Positions 42,469 to 50,580 of a stretch of DNA of 64,000 nucleotides are shown in pieces. The translations under genes were made by a program, and so were the position numbers. Each line of letters begins with the position of its first letter. The stretch's first letter is position 1. The notes under the pieces were generated by a model. That model did no database searches and had not been told where the DNA came from. It worked only from the letters and a program-made list of their open reading frames with translations. Source of the stretch: Myxococcales bacterium (GTDB lineage: Bacteria > Myxococcota_A > Polyangia > Polyangiales > Polyangiaceae); contig JAEUKE010000258.1 in NCBI GenBank assembly GCA_016794345.1, forward strand, positions 111,527-175,526. The letters run 5' to 3'.

Positions 42469-43683
42469 TTGGCTTCGCGTTTCTTGGTCGTGGGCGCGGG
42501 GGGCATCGGCGGGATCGTCGCGGCGCACCTGGTCGAGCAAGGCCACGACGTCACCGCGCTCACCACCAACCCGCTCATCGCCGACGCGGTAGCCGCGAGC
42601 GGCTACCGCGTCCGAGGGGAAGGCGCGCCGGGCCCGGTGCGCGGGCCCATCGTCCAGAAGCTCTCCCCGAAGGACCGGTTCGACTTCATCCTCCTCGCGA
42701 CGCAGCCACCCCAGGTGGAGGAGGCGACGCGCACGACGAAAGGCGCCCTGGTGGACGGCGGCCGCTTCGTGTGTTTCCAGAACGGCCTCTGCGAGGAGCG
42801 CGTCGGCGCCATCGTCGGCATCGACAACGTCATCGGCGCGGTCGTCGCGTGGGGCGCGAGCATGATCGAGCCCGGCGTCTACGACCGCACGTCGTCGGGC
42901 GGCTTCCAGCTCGGCCGGTGGGACGGCTCCGTGGACGACCGGGTGGAGGAGCTGGCGACCGCGCTCGAGTGCATCGGGCCGACCGTCGTCACGAAGAACC
43001 TCGTCGGGTCACGCTGGTCCAAGCTCGCCATCAACTGCGCCATCTCTTCGCTCGGCACCGTCGGCGGCGACCGGCTCGGCGTCCTCATGCGCCAGCGCTA
43101 CGTGCGCCGCCTCGCCCTCGAGATCATGACGGAGACGACCGAGGTCGCGCGCGCGAACGGCGTCCGCCTCGAGAAGGTCGCCGGCACGCTCGATCTGGAC
43201 TGGCTCGCCCTCTCGGAGGACGACAAGACCAGCTCCGGGAGCGCGAGCCTCGTCGCCAAACACGCGCTCCTGCTCGCGGTCGGGGCGCGTTACCGGCGGC
43301 TGCGCTCGTCGATGCTCGCCGCCATCGAGCGCGGTCGCCCGCCCAGCGTGGACTTCCTGAACGGGGAGGTCGTCACGCGCGGGCGCGCCGCCGGCATCCC
43401 CACGCCCGTCAACGCCGCCATTCGTGACGAGGTCCTCTCCATCGCGAAGGGCAAGAGCAAGAGCTCCCACGAGCTCATCCGCGCCTTCTACGACCGCACG
43501 CGCTCGCTCCTCGTTGCCACGCCGGTCTCGGTCCCGCCGCCGCCCGCGCCGGACGCGGACACCATCGAAGAGCAGCCGCTCGACTTCGCGCCCGCGGCGA
43601 GCTCACCCAATCCGGCGGTCACCGATCCGTCGGAGCCTCTGCCCGAGGCGATGGAGAAGCCTCCCGAGGGCGGGGCGGGCTGA
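42469..43683 (+). CDS. Ketopantoate reductase family protein
   Basis: 404 residues. TTG 42469 is chosen as start because GGAGG stands 6 bases upstream and the Rossmann motif begins right after (FLVVGAGGIGGIVAAHLVEQ). Reduction of 2-dehydropantoate with NADPH is the family reaction in pantothenate/CoA synthesis. Catalytic-region landmarks are CFQNGLCEE, GSRWSKLAINCAISSLGTV with the catalytic Lys, and RGRPPSVDFLNGEVVTRG with the conserved Asn/Glu. The last 65 residues are an added Pro/Glu-rich tail. Similar proteins act on other 2-oxo acids, so panE is not certain. Confidence 0.85.
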   Translation: MASRFLVVGAGGIGGIVAAHLVEQGHDVTALTTNPLIADAVAASGYRVRGEGAPGPVRGPIVQKLSPKDRFDFILLATQPPQVEEATRTTKGALVDGGRFVCFQNGLCEERVGAIVGIDNVIGAVVAWGASMIEPGVYDRTSSGGFQLGRWDGSVDDRVEELATALECIGPTVVTKNLVGSRWSKLAINCAISSLGTVGGDRLGVLMRQRYVRRLALEIMTETTEVARANGVRLEKVAGTLDLDWLALSEDDKTSSGSASLVAKHALLLAVGARYRRLRSSMLAAIERGRPPSVDFLNGEVVTRGRAAGIPTPVNAAIRDEVLSIAKGKSKSSHELIRAFYDRTRSLLVATPVSVPPPPAPDADTIEEQPLDFAPAASSPNPAVTDPSEPLPEAMEKPPEGGAG

Positions 43684-43690
43684 TCGCCAC

Positions 43691-44221
43691 GTGAAGCTCG
43701 GTCGCGCGCTCCTCGTCGCAGCCGGCGCGGCGGTCGCCGCCGCGGCGATCTACGGCCTCGCCACCTCGAGCCTGGGCGAGCCCGCCCTGCCGGGCACCGC
43801 CGTCCCCGCGCTCACGGCGCGCGACGGCAAAGGCGAGACATACGCCCTCGCGGATCTGCGCGGCAAGCCGGTCGTCGTGTTTTTCTACCCGAAGGACCAG
43901 ACCCCGGGCTGCACGAAGGAGGCCTGCGCGTTCCGCGACGCGTGGGCGCGCTACGAAGCCGCCAACGTCGCGGTGCTCGGCGTATCGGCGGGCTCCACCG
44001 AGGGCAAGGCCGCGTTCGCGGAGAAACACGGCCTCCCCTTCCCGCTCCTCGCCGACGAGCGCCTCGACTGGGCGCGCGCCTTCGGGGTGCGTGTCCTCTT
44101 CGGCATCCCTTCGCGCGTGACCTTCCTCCTCGACAAGGAGGGCAAGGTCGCCAAGGTCTACCGGGACGTCGACCCCGGCGTGCACGCCGAGCAAGTGCTG
44201 GCCGACGCGCAGGCCCTCTGA
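43691..44221 (+). CDS. Exported or anchored peroxiredoxin (Bcp/PrxQ type)
   Basis: 176 residues from GTG 43691. Unlike ordinary cytoplasmic Bcp, it begins with a hydrophobic segment (RALLVAAGAAVAAAAIYGLA) that would export or anchor it. The peroxiredoxin core starts at about 35: GKPVVVFFYPKDQTPGCTKE with the peroxidatic Cys and EACAF with the resolving Cys five residues later, then FPLLADERLDWARAFGV. It reduces peroxides using thioredoxin-like thiols, here probably in the periplasm. Seven bases separate it from the preceding gene. It converges with the propeller lipoprotein, 13 bp between stops. Confidence 0.9.
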   Translation: MKLGRALLVAAGAAVAAAAIYGLATSSLGEPALPGTAVPALTARDGKGETYALADLRGKPVVVFFYPKDQTPGCTKEACAFRDAWARYEAANVAVLGVSAGSTEGKAAFAEKHGLPFPLLADERLDWARAFGVRVLFGIPSRVTFLLDKEGKVAKVYRDVDPGVHAEQVLADAQAL

Positions 44222-44234
44222 CGCGCGCCCTCCC

Positions 44235-46319
44235 TCAGGGGAGGATCTCCACCTCGACGGACGTGTCGTAGGTCTCCACGCGCACGCGGTTGCCGCCCGC
44301 GGTGATCGACTCGGGCGCGCTCTTGAGCGGGAGCTTCGTGACGACCTCGCCCGTGTCCTTGCGTAGCAAGAAGAGGTTGTCGGGCTCGGCCGTGAAGCCG
44401 TAGCCGGTGATCAAGAAGCCATCGATCGAGGCGAACGTCGTCGCGTTCATGACGAGCGGCTGGCTCCGCCACAGAAGCTCTCCCGTCGCGAGATCGATCG
44501 CGCTCACGTAACCCTTGGACCCGCCCATGTCCTTCGCGTAGCTCCCGCCGCCGTTTGCGAGGTAGAGCACGCCGCCTTCCACGACGCCGTACGTCGCGTC
44601 GCTGACGGAGAACTCCTTCATCTCCGCGTTGACGCGAGGGGGGACGAGCCAGGCCTCGAGGTCGAGCACGACCTCGGCGGTCGAGCCCTTCACGACGGCC
44701 ACGTACCGGCCGCCGTAGATCAGGACCAATCTGTCATCTTTGCTGGGGATGGCCGCACGCAGCGTCTCGAGCCCGTACGTGCCGGGGATGTCCGGGCGCG
44801 CACCGGGCGGGAGCTGGCCCTGGTCCACCGGCGCGAGGAAAAACGGCTGCCCCGGCTCGACGCGCGCGCCGCGCCGCCGGAGCGAGCGCACCGGGTCGGC
44901 CGGGGCGCTCGACCGCTGGACGAGCTTCGGCCTCGTGGTGACAGGCTCGGTCGCGGCGCGCCCGAGCTTGTAGACCCAGGGCGGAGCCGGGAGCCGCTTG
45001 GCGACCACGTTCGTGAGATCGATCGCCTTCGACGCCGTGCTCTGCTGCTCGAGGAAGAGCTGCACGCCGTCGAAGGCGCCCGCGAGGTCGGGATCCGCCG
45101 CGCTCGCCTTGAGGCCTTCGATGGCGCGCGCCAGGGCCCTGGGATCGCGCGCGTCGATCGACGCGACGGCGTTGTGCACCCAGCAGCGCGTCGCCGTGGT
45201 CATCTGCGCTTGCCCCGCCGCCGCCAGCGCCGGGAGCTCGGCCGGCGGCGCCGCGCCCGGATCGGGCGAGAGCTTGAAGACCGCCTCCGAGTCGTACGTG
45301 CGGACGAACACGCGATCGCCTCTCCGCAGGATGTAGTCCGGCCCCGAGCGGAGCGTGAGCTTCTGCACCGTCTTGCCGGTCGCGAGCTCGAGAGCGAAGA
45401 GGTTGTCGGGCTCGGCGGTGAAGCCGTACCCGGTGACGACGTGATCGCGGGTCACGACGAAGCCGCCCATCGACGTGACGAGCGGCTCGCTCGCCCAGAG
45501 GAGCGCGCCGTGGTCGATCGAGTAGGCCGCGATCTGCCCCGTGCGCCCGCCCACGTCTTTCGCGTAGCCGTTGCGCCAGGACGCGACGAGCAGCGCGCGA
45601 CCGACGACCTGCGCGAAGTGCACCTCGTGCAGCGCGCTGCTATCGAAGACGAGCGGCGTCTTGCCCGGCGCCGTCACCAGCAAGATGCCGTCGCCATAGC
45701 GAACGATCTCGTGATCCGCATGGGAAAAGAGCCGGTTCGCGCGGGCGCCCAGCGCCTGCGGCGCACCGTCGGGCAGGTCCTCCGGGCGCGGGAACCGGGT
45801 GTTCGCGGTGAGGCCGTTCTTCTTCATCCAGTCGTCGGTCGAGGCGAGCACCGGGACCGAGACGTCGCTCACGCGATCGATCTTGATGGTTGCGCCGGCG
45901 GTCGCCGGACCGAGCGACTTGGTCGTCACCGCCGCGCCCGAGAGCGCGGCGAGCCGCTTCGTGTCGAGGCGCTCGATGGCCTGGGCGGTCTTCTTGCTCG
46001 CGAGCGCCGCGCGCGTCCGGCTCGCGACGAGCAGGGCCTGCGCTGCGATGTCGTTCGGCGCGGCCTTCACCCGAGCCTCGAGCTTCTCGGTCGCCTGGCG
46101 CAGGTTGCCGGCGATGAACGCCTCGACCGCGGCGTCGCGCTCCGGCGACGACAGCGACGACGTACCGGGCTCTGCGCAGGCGCCGGACGCCGGGTCCGCC
46201 ACGGTGAGGGGCCTCACGTGGCCCGGGCCCGCGTGGTCCTCCTGCGCGCCGCGGATGGGACCGCCGCAACCGAGGAGAACGAAGAGCGAGAGGACCGACG
46301 GAGAGAGCGCTCGTGTCAT
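44235..46319 (-). CDS. Lipoprotein with duplicated PQQ-like beta-propeller halves
   Basis: 694 residues from ATG 46319. Lipobox Cys in LFVLLGCGGP. A helical segment at about 55-115 resembles TPR pairs. Two related propeller segments follow. GYGFTAEPDNLF occurs in both (about 340 and 635), each preceded by a strand on Ser/Leu-W and followed by T-G-x-x-V-x-K-L-x-L-x-S-x-P. DVGGRTGQIAAYS and DMGGSKGYVSAID also pair up. This shows an internal duplication of at least 100 residues. PQQ-like propellers of this kind are structural or assembly factors (compare BamB) when the cofactor residues are missing. It is coupled to the PglI-like gene upstream by ATGA. Confidence 0.85.
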   Translation of the reverse strand: MTRALSPSVLSLFVLLGCGGPIRGAQEDHAGPGHVRPLTVADPASGACAEPGTSSLSSPERDAAVEAFIAGNLRQATEKLEARVKAAPNDIAAQALLVASRTRAALASKKTAQAIERLDTKRLAALSGAAVTTKSLGPATAGATIKIDRVSDVSVPVLASTDDWMKKNGLTANTRFPRPEDLPDGAPQALGARANRLFSHADHEIVRYGDGILLVTAPGKTPLVFDSSALHEVHFAQVVGRALLVASWRNGYAKDVGGRTGQIAAYSIDHGALLWASEPLVTSMGGFVVTRDHVVTGYGFTAEPDNLFALELATGKTVQKLTLRSGPDYILRRGDRVFVRTYDSEAVFKLSPDPGAAPPAELPALAAAGQAQMTTATRCWVHNAVASIDARDPRALARAIEGLKASAADPDLAGAFDGVQLFLEQQSTASKAIDLTNVVAKRLPAPPWVYKLGRAATEPVTTRPKLVQRSSAPADPVRSLRRRGARVEPGQPFFLAPVDQGQLPPGARPDIPGTYGLETLRAAIPSKDDRLVLIYGGRYVAVVKGSTAEVVLDLEAWLVPPRVNAEMKEFSVSDATYGVVEGGVLYLANGGGSYAKDMGGSKGYVSAIDLATGELLWRSQPLVMNATTFASIDGFLITGYGFTAEPDNLFLLRKDTGEVVTKLPLKSAPESITAGGNRVRVETYDTSVEVEILP

Positions 46320-47149
46320 GGCTTGAAGGAGAGCGGCACAACGAACCGAACGGGGCCACCCTCGGGAGCATCGAAGCGCAGCGAGCGGGCCTTGCGCAAG
46401 ACACACCGGGTCACCCGCTCCTCGGGGAAGGGGCCGCCCACCTCGAAGGCTTCGCTTACCGTTCCGTCATCTTTCACGCGGAAGCGGACCGCCATGTCCC
46501 CCCAGAGCTTCGGCGCGTAGGCGAGCGCTTGCTCGTGACAGCTCCGAAAATCGGGCATGGCCGCCTCGACCACCGCCTTCGCGCGCGTCAGGTCCAGATC
46601 ACCCGCGCCCTTCTCCACCACCTCCTCCGGCGGCGGGACCGGCTCGTCCCCCGGGAAGACGCGCACCTGGATGGTGGCCGTGGCAGTACGCCTCGTCTTC
46701 GGCATCGCGACGCCGACGAGCGCCTTGGAGAGGCAGGTCTCGACGGCGTCTTTGCTCTTGGTGCGGATGAGCCGCGCGCTCTTGATCGCGCTCTTGCTCA
46801 CGCTCAGGCGGAGCTTCGTGTCGACCTCGAGGTCGGGCTCCGACCAGGCCTTCTTGCGGTAACACGCGACGATCTTGCCCCAGGAGCCGGCGCGCGCCGC
46901 GGCCTCCGCCTCCTTCTTCTTCATTCCACGCGCGTCGAGGACGTCCACGATCACGCGGGGAGCAGGGTGCCCCGCCTCCGGCGGACGATCGCCGACCAGC
47001 GGACCGAGCTCCCCCTGCTTGGGCGGCACCGGCTTGTCGCCCAGCAAGAAGGGCTCCCCCACGGCCACCTTCGACGTCGCGGCGGACGCGCCGGTCGCGA
47101 CCGCGAGCGAGGCCAGGGCGAGGAAGAGGAGCGGCCGTGCCAAGGCCAC
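46316..47149 (-). CDS. Exported protein with AgmX/PglI-type C-terminal domain
   Basis: 277 residues from GTG 47149. Signal ARPLLFLALASLAVATGASA. Two related domains follow, each with the pattern C-Y/H-x3-A...W...V-x-F/L-x-V-x-x-D/S-G-x-V/I ending in a strand and C-L/V-x-K/A: first near 100-165 (IVACYRKKAWSEPDLEVD, VETCLSKALVGVAMP), second near 205-275 (FRSCHEQALAYAPKLWGD, VTRCVLRKARSLRFDAPEG). This is the TonB-C-like AgmX/PglI domain common in myxobacteria and linked to gliding and envelope machines. Co-translated with the propeller lipoprotein, so the two likely form one envelope complex. Confidence 0.8.
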   Translation of the reverse strand: MALARPLLFLALASLAVATGASAATSKVAVGEPFLLGDKPVPPKQGELGPLVGDRPPEAGHPAPRVIVDVLDARGMKKKEAEAAARAGSWGKIVACYRKKAWSEPDLEVDTKLRLSVSKSAIKSARLIRTKSKDAVETCLSKALVGVAMPKTRRTATATIQVRVFPGDEPVPPPEEVVEKGAGDLDLTRAKAVVEAAMPDFRSCHEQALAYAPKLWGDMAVRFRVKDDGTVSEAFEVGGPFPEERVTRCVLRKARSLRFDAPEGGPVRFVVPLSFKP

Positions 47150-47170
47150 TAGTGTACGGTGCGCCGCACG

Positions 47171-48025
47171 ATGCGCAGCCTCTCTTTCCTGGTCCTCGCC
47201 TCGCTGATCGGGTGCACCTCGAGCGCGCCGCCGGTCGAGCCCGTCGCCACGGCCGCGCCGAGCCCTACCGAGGCGCCACCTCCGGCTTCTGCCTCCGCGT
47301 CGGTGCCGGCGCCCGCGCCCGCAGCCCCCGAGGCGATCGAGATCCCGCCGGCCATCCGCGCCGCGGTCGACGCCTCCGATCGCAGCGGGGACGACCGCGC
47401 CCTCGATGACGGACGCCACCCGGCCGAGATGCTCGCATTCTTCGGGGTCGCCCCCGGCATGCGTGTGGCGGAGCTCGGCGCCGGCGGGGGCTACACGTCG
47501 GAGCTGCTCGCGCGCGCCGTCGGCCCCACGGGCCGGGTCTTCGGCCAGAACACGAAGTTCATCCTCGAGAAGTTCGCCGAGAAGCCCTGGTCCGAGCGGC
47601 TGAAGAAGCCGCTGATGAAAAACGTGGCTCGGGTCGATCGCGAGTTCGACGATCCGCTCCCGCCCGACGCGAAGGACCTCGACGCGGTCTTCGTCGTGCT
47701 CTTCTACCACGACCTCTATTGGATGAAGGTCGACCGCGCCAAGATGAACAAGGCGGTCTTCGCCGCGCTCAAGCCGGGCGGCGCCTACGCCATCGTCGAC
47801 CACGCCGCGCGCGCGGGCGCGGGCGACTCGGAGGTGCAGACGCTCCACCGCATCGAGGAGAAGACGCTCCGCGCCGACATCGAGGCAGCAGGCTTCCGCC
47901 TCGAGAAAGAAGGGCGCTTCCTCCGCAACGCGGCGGACACGAAGGACTGGAACGCTTCGCCGTCGGGCGCGGCCGAGCGACGCGGCACCACGGACCGCTT
48001 CGTGCTCCTCTTCCGGAAGCCGTGA
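47171..48025 (+). CDS. Lipoprotein-type class I methyltransferase
   Basis: 284 residues from ATG 47171 (or GTG 47159). Signal LSFLVLASLIGCTSS with a good lipobox, Pro/Ala linker to about 60. The domain from 65 on is a complete class I SAM methyltransferase fold: MRVAELGAGGGYTSELLARA (SAM motif I), GRVFGQNTKFILEKF, LDAVFVVLFYHDLYWM, LKPGGAYAIVDHAARAG and EEKTLRADIEAAGF. Proteins of this kind (COG4798-like) carry export signals in several groups, although SAM is not known in the periplasm. It is transcribed divergently from the PglI-like gene, 21 bp between starts. Confidence 0.85.
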   Translation: MRSLSFLVLASLIGCTSSAPPVEPVATAAPSPTEAPPPASASASVPAPAPAAPEAIEIPPAIRAAVDASDRSGDDRALDDGRHPAEMLAFFGVAPGMRVAELGAGGGYTSELLARAVGPTGRVFGQNTKFILEKFAEKPWSERLKKPLMKNVARVDREFDDPLPPDAKDLDAVFVVLFYHDLYWMKVDRAKMNKAVFAALKPGGAYAIVDHAARAGAGDSEVQTLHRIEEKTLRADIEAAGFRLEKEGRFLRNAADTKDWNASPSGAAERRGTTDRFVLLFRKP

Positions 48026-48123
48026 TCACCGGAGGCCCGGCCGAGCTGGCTCGGGCGGGCCTCGGTCGGCTGCCCTGGGTGGGCGGCCTCAGGCGCTGAA
48101 GCGGCGCAGAAACGGACGCCCGC

Positions 48124-48342
48124 TCAGGAGCGGACGCGCGCGTGGCGGTTCGACAGGCCGGCGAGCTTGCGGAGCTCTTCCATCATCGCGTCGCGGCGGA
48201 TCTTGGTCGCGACGGCGCTGACGAGCTGCGTGGCATACTGAGGGTCCCGGCGGCGCTTCGGGGGGTCGACCCCGAGGGCCTTGGCCAGGCGTTCTACGTT
48301 CTCGAGCCTTGCGCGACGCAGCAGCGAGACGTCAATCAGCAT
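48124..48342 (-). CDS. Small basic protein, function unknown
   Basis: 72 residues with no signal or membrane segment. The sequence LENVERLAKALGVDPPKRRR followed by DPQYATQLVSAVATKI and a second helix MMEELRKLAGL is helix-turn-helix-like and strongly basic, so DNA or RNA binding is possible. Codon use is normal. It stands alone between the methyltransferase-like lipoprotein and dus, about 83 bp from the dus start and divergent from it. No family recognised. Confidence 0.6.
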   Translation of the reverse strand: MLIDVSLLRRARLENVERLAKALGVDPPKRRRDPQYATQLVSAVATKIRRDAMMEELRKLAGLSNRHARVRS

Positions 48343-48425
48343 TGGCCGATGCGTCTACACCGTCCGCTTTCCCCTATCAAGTATTCTGCTAAACGGACCC
48401 GTCACGATCGCATCACGGTTCGGCC

Positions 48426-49463
48426 ATGTCCCAGATTCCGCAGGCCTTTCTTTCCGACAAGCCCGAGCAGGGCCCCAGCCCCCGGCGGGCACGCACGTTC
48501 GAGGAGCTCTTCCAGGGCTTCCCCGTCATCCTCGCGCCCATGGAAGACGTGTCGGACGCTGTGTTCCGACGCCTCACCCGGCGCTACGGCGCGGATCTGT
48601 GCGTGACGGAGTTCGTGAACGCGGAGGGCCTGCTCCGCGGCTGCCGGAACGCGAAGCGCAAGCTCACGCTCGACGCGGACGACAAGCCGACCGCCATCCA
48701 GATCTACGGGGCCGATCCCACTCGCCTCGCCGAGGCCGCGCGTGTGGCGGAGTCCGCGCAGCCCGCGTTCATCGACATCAACTGTGGCTGCTGGGTGCCC
48801 AAGATCGCCGGTCGTGGCGCGGGCGCCGGCTGGCTGCGTGATCCCAAAGCCATGGTGGACATGGCGAAGCTCATCGGCAGCTCGGTCAGCCTGCCGGTCA
48901 CGGTCAAGACGCGCATCGGCTACGGCCCCGAGAGCGAGATGCCCATCGTCGATCTCGCGCGTCGCCTGGAAGACGTCGGCGTTCGCGCGCTCACCATCCA
49001 CTGTCGGACCGCGAACATGGGGCACTCCGGCGCGGCCGACTGGACGTGGGCCGCCAAGGCCAAGGCCGTCGTGTCCATCCCGGTCATCGTGAACGGGGAC
49101 ATCAAGACCGCGGAGGACGCGGTTCGCGCGCGCGACACCACCGGCTGCGACGGCGCGATGATCGGGCGCGCCGCCATCGACCACCCCTGGGTCTTCGGCG
49201 AGGCCCGCACGCTGCTCGACACCGGCGTCCCCGTCCCGCCGCCCACGCCCGCCCAGCGCTTCGCCATGTGCCGCGAGCACCTCCTCGCCAACGTGGAGGA
49301 GCGCGGCGAGCCACACGGGGTGCGCGTCACCCGCCGCCACCTCACCGGCTACCTGCGCGGCCTCCCCGGCGCAGCCTCCATCCGCAAGCGCCTGCTCTTC
49401 TGCGACTCGCTCTCGGGGTGCCTCGAGATCCTCGCGGAGGAGTCGGAGCGCCTCGCGGCGTAG
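48426..49463 (+). CDS. dus: tRNA-dihydrouridine synthase
   Basis: 345 residues. FMN-dependent reduction of uridines in the tRNA D-loop. The TIM barrel starts at VILAPMEDVSDAVFRRLTRR (APM-x-x-V/T-D motif). The catalytic Cys is in FIDINCGCWVPKIAGRGAGA, where most members have MGCP, so the residue after the Cys is Trp rather than Pro. Further landmarks are VKTRIGYG, ALTIHCRT, VIVNGDI and CDGAMIGRAAI (FMN phosphate site). The C-terminal helical domain RHLTGYLRGLPGAASIRKRL completes the family. The subgroup (A/B/C) is not assigned. Followed by a terminator-like hairpin. Confidence 0.94.
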   Translation: MSQIPQAFLSDKPEQGPSPRRARTFEELFQGFPVILAPMEDVSDAVFRRLTRRYGADLCVTEFVNAEGLLRGCRNAKRKLTLDADDKPTAIQIYGADPTRLAEAARVAESAQPAFIDINCGCWVPKIAGRGAGAGWLRDPKAMVDMAKLIGSSVSLPVTVKTRIGYGPESEMPIVDLARRLEDVGVRALTIHCRTANMGHSGAADWTWAAKAKAVVSIPVIVNGDIKTAEDAVRARDTTGCDGAMIGRAAIDHPWVFGEARTLLDTGVPVPPPTPAQRFAMCREHLLANVEERGEPHGVRVTRRHLTGYLRGLPGAASIRKRLLFCDSLSGCLEILAEESERLAA

Positions 49464-49468
49464 CGGGC

Positions 49469-49490
49469 GCAGGCCGCCGACGCGGCCTGC
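49469..49490. terminator. Hairpin between converging dus and lipoprotein genes
   Basis: Perfect 9-bp arms (49469-49477 and 49482-49490) around CGAC, beginning 5 bases after the dus stop. No T run. Six bases on, 49497-49511 is a near palindrome TGACAGTACCGTCAG overlapping the stop of the opposite gene. Confidence 0.55.
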
Positions 49491-49507
49491 ACCTCATGAC
49501 AGTACCG

Positions 49508-50488
49508 TCAGTTGCAGACGGCGGCGTAGTCGGCGCAGCAGTCGCCGTACTGGGCGCACAGGTCGTCGCAGTAGCAGCTCTCGTCCGGGCTCGGTCCGCC
49601 GCAGGACTGCGCGCACGAGCCGCCCGCGGGGGCCGGCTCACCGGCGGCGCACGCGCCGTAGCAGACAGCCGGGCAGACCATGCCTTCGGGGCAGTTGCTC
49701 AGGCAGACGCTCATGTCGCAGTGGTTGCCGGCGCCGCACTCGTCGTCGCCCAGGCAGAGCTGCTGCGACGCGGCCTCGACCGTCGGGAAGACCTGGCTCA
49801 CCTGGAAGACCTTGTGTTTGCCGAGGGAGGTCGTCTTGCTCACGATCTTGCCCGAGACGACGAGGCCCGTCTCGAAGACCGTCGTGAGGTACGCGCTCGC
49901 CTGCTCGTCGGAGAGACCGAGCGCGGAGAAGTCCACGTCCGTCACCGGCTTGATGCTCGTCGAGTTGAGCTTCGCAGCCTCGACGCTGGGGCAAGGCGCC
50001 TTGATGCAGGTGATCCCGCTCGACTGGAGAGTGTAATACGAGCCGGTGACCTCGCTGTCGGTCGCGGCCTGGAAGGCCTTGAACGCCTTCAGCGCGCCGT
50101 AGCCGTTCGGGAAGCCCTCGGGCGTGACCTTCGCGATCTCACCCGACAGGAGCACCTGACCGCTCGTCGCCGCCGCGCGAACGTCCGCCGCCTGGTTCTC
50201 GGACAGACCCAGCGCGTCGACGTCGATCGCCGAGACGTAACACTCCTCCTGCTTCGTCCCGTCGAGGCACTTGGTCTTCGACTTGTTGACGGCCTTCACG
50301 AAGACGCCGCCACACATCGGGAACGCGCACTTGCGCATGTCCTGCCGGGTCACCACGAAGACGGTGTCGCCGCTGACCGCGGACTCCTCCGTGTCGTCCG
50401 CTTCGGTCGTGGCGACCGACGACTCGGGCGCGCACGCGGCGAGGGGAGCGAGGAGGAGGGAGGCGGCGAGGAGAGATCGGAATCGCAT
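49508..50488 (-). CDS. Lipoprotein with C-terminal somatomedin-B-like domain
   Basis: 326 residues; AAGGAG lies 6 bases before ATG 50488. Lipobox Cys in LAPLAACAPE. The central region (about 45-225) consists of two similar parts: FVVTRQDMRKC...DVDALGLSENQA and YYTLQSSGITCIKAPCPSVE...DFSALGLSDEQA, a duplication of the type named DUF6748. A Cys-rich spacer follows (CLGDDECGAGNHC, CYGAC). The end (about 290-325) has eight Cys in the order C-x3-C-G-x7-C-x-C-D-x2-C-x3-GDCC-x5-C, the somatomedin-B signature otherwise known from vertebrate vitronectin and ENPP proteins. Probably a surface adhesion or binding domain. Confidence 0.83.
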   Translation of the reverse strand: MRFRSLLAASLLLAPLAACAPESSVATTEADDTEESAVSGDTVFVVTRQDMRKCAFPMCGGVFVKAVNKSKTKCLDGTKQEECYVSAIDVDALGLSENQAADVRAAATSGQVLLSGEIAKVTPEGFPNGYGALKAFKAFQAATDSEVTGSYYTLQSSGITCIKAPCPSVEAAKLNSTSIKPVTDVDFSALGLSDEQASAYLTTVFETGLVVSGKIVSKTTSLGKHKVFQVSQVFPTVEAASQQLCLGDDECGAGNHCDMSVCLSNCPEGMVCPAVCYGACAAGEPAPAGGSCAQSCGGPSPDESCYCDDLCAQYGDCCADYAAVCN

Positions 50489-50580
50489 GGGAAGCTCCTT
50501 CGGCGCCAACCCCCGGCGCCAGGGATGCGCACCCTGTACTCCCCGCACCCACACCTGACAAGAGGCAATCGCCGTCGAGC

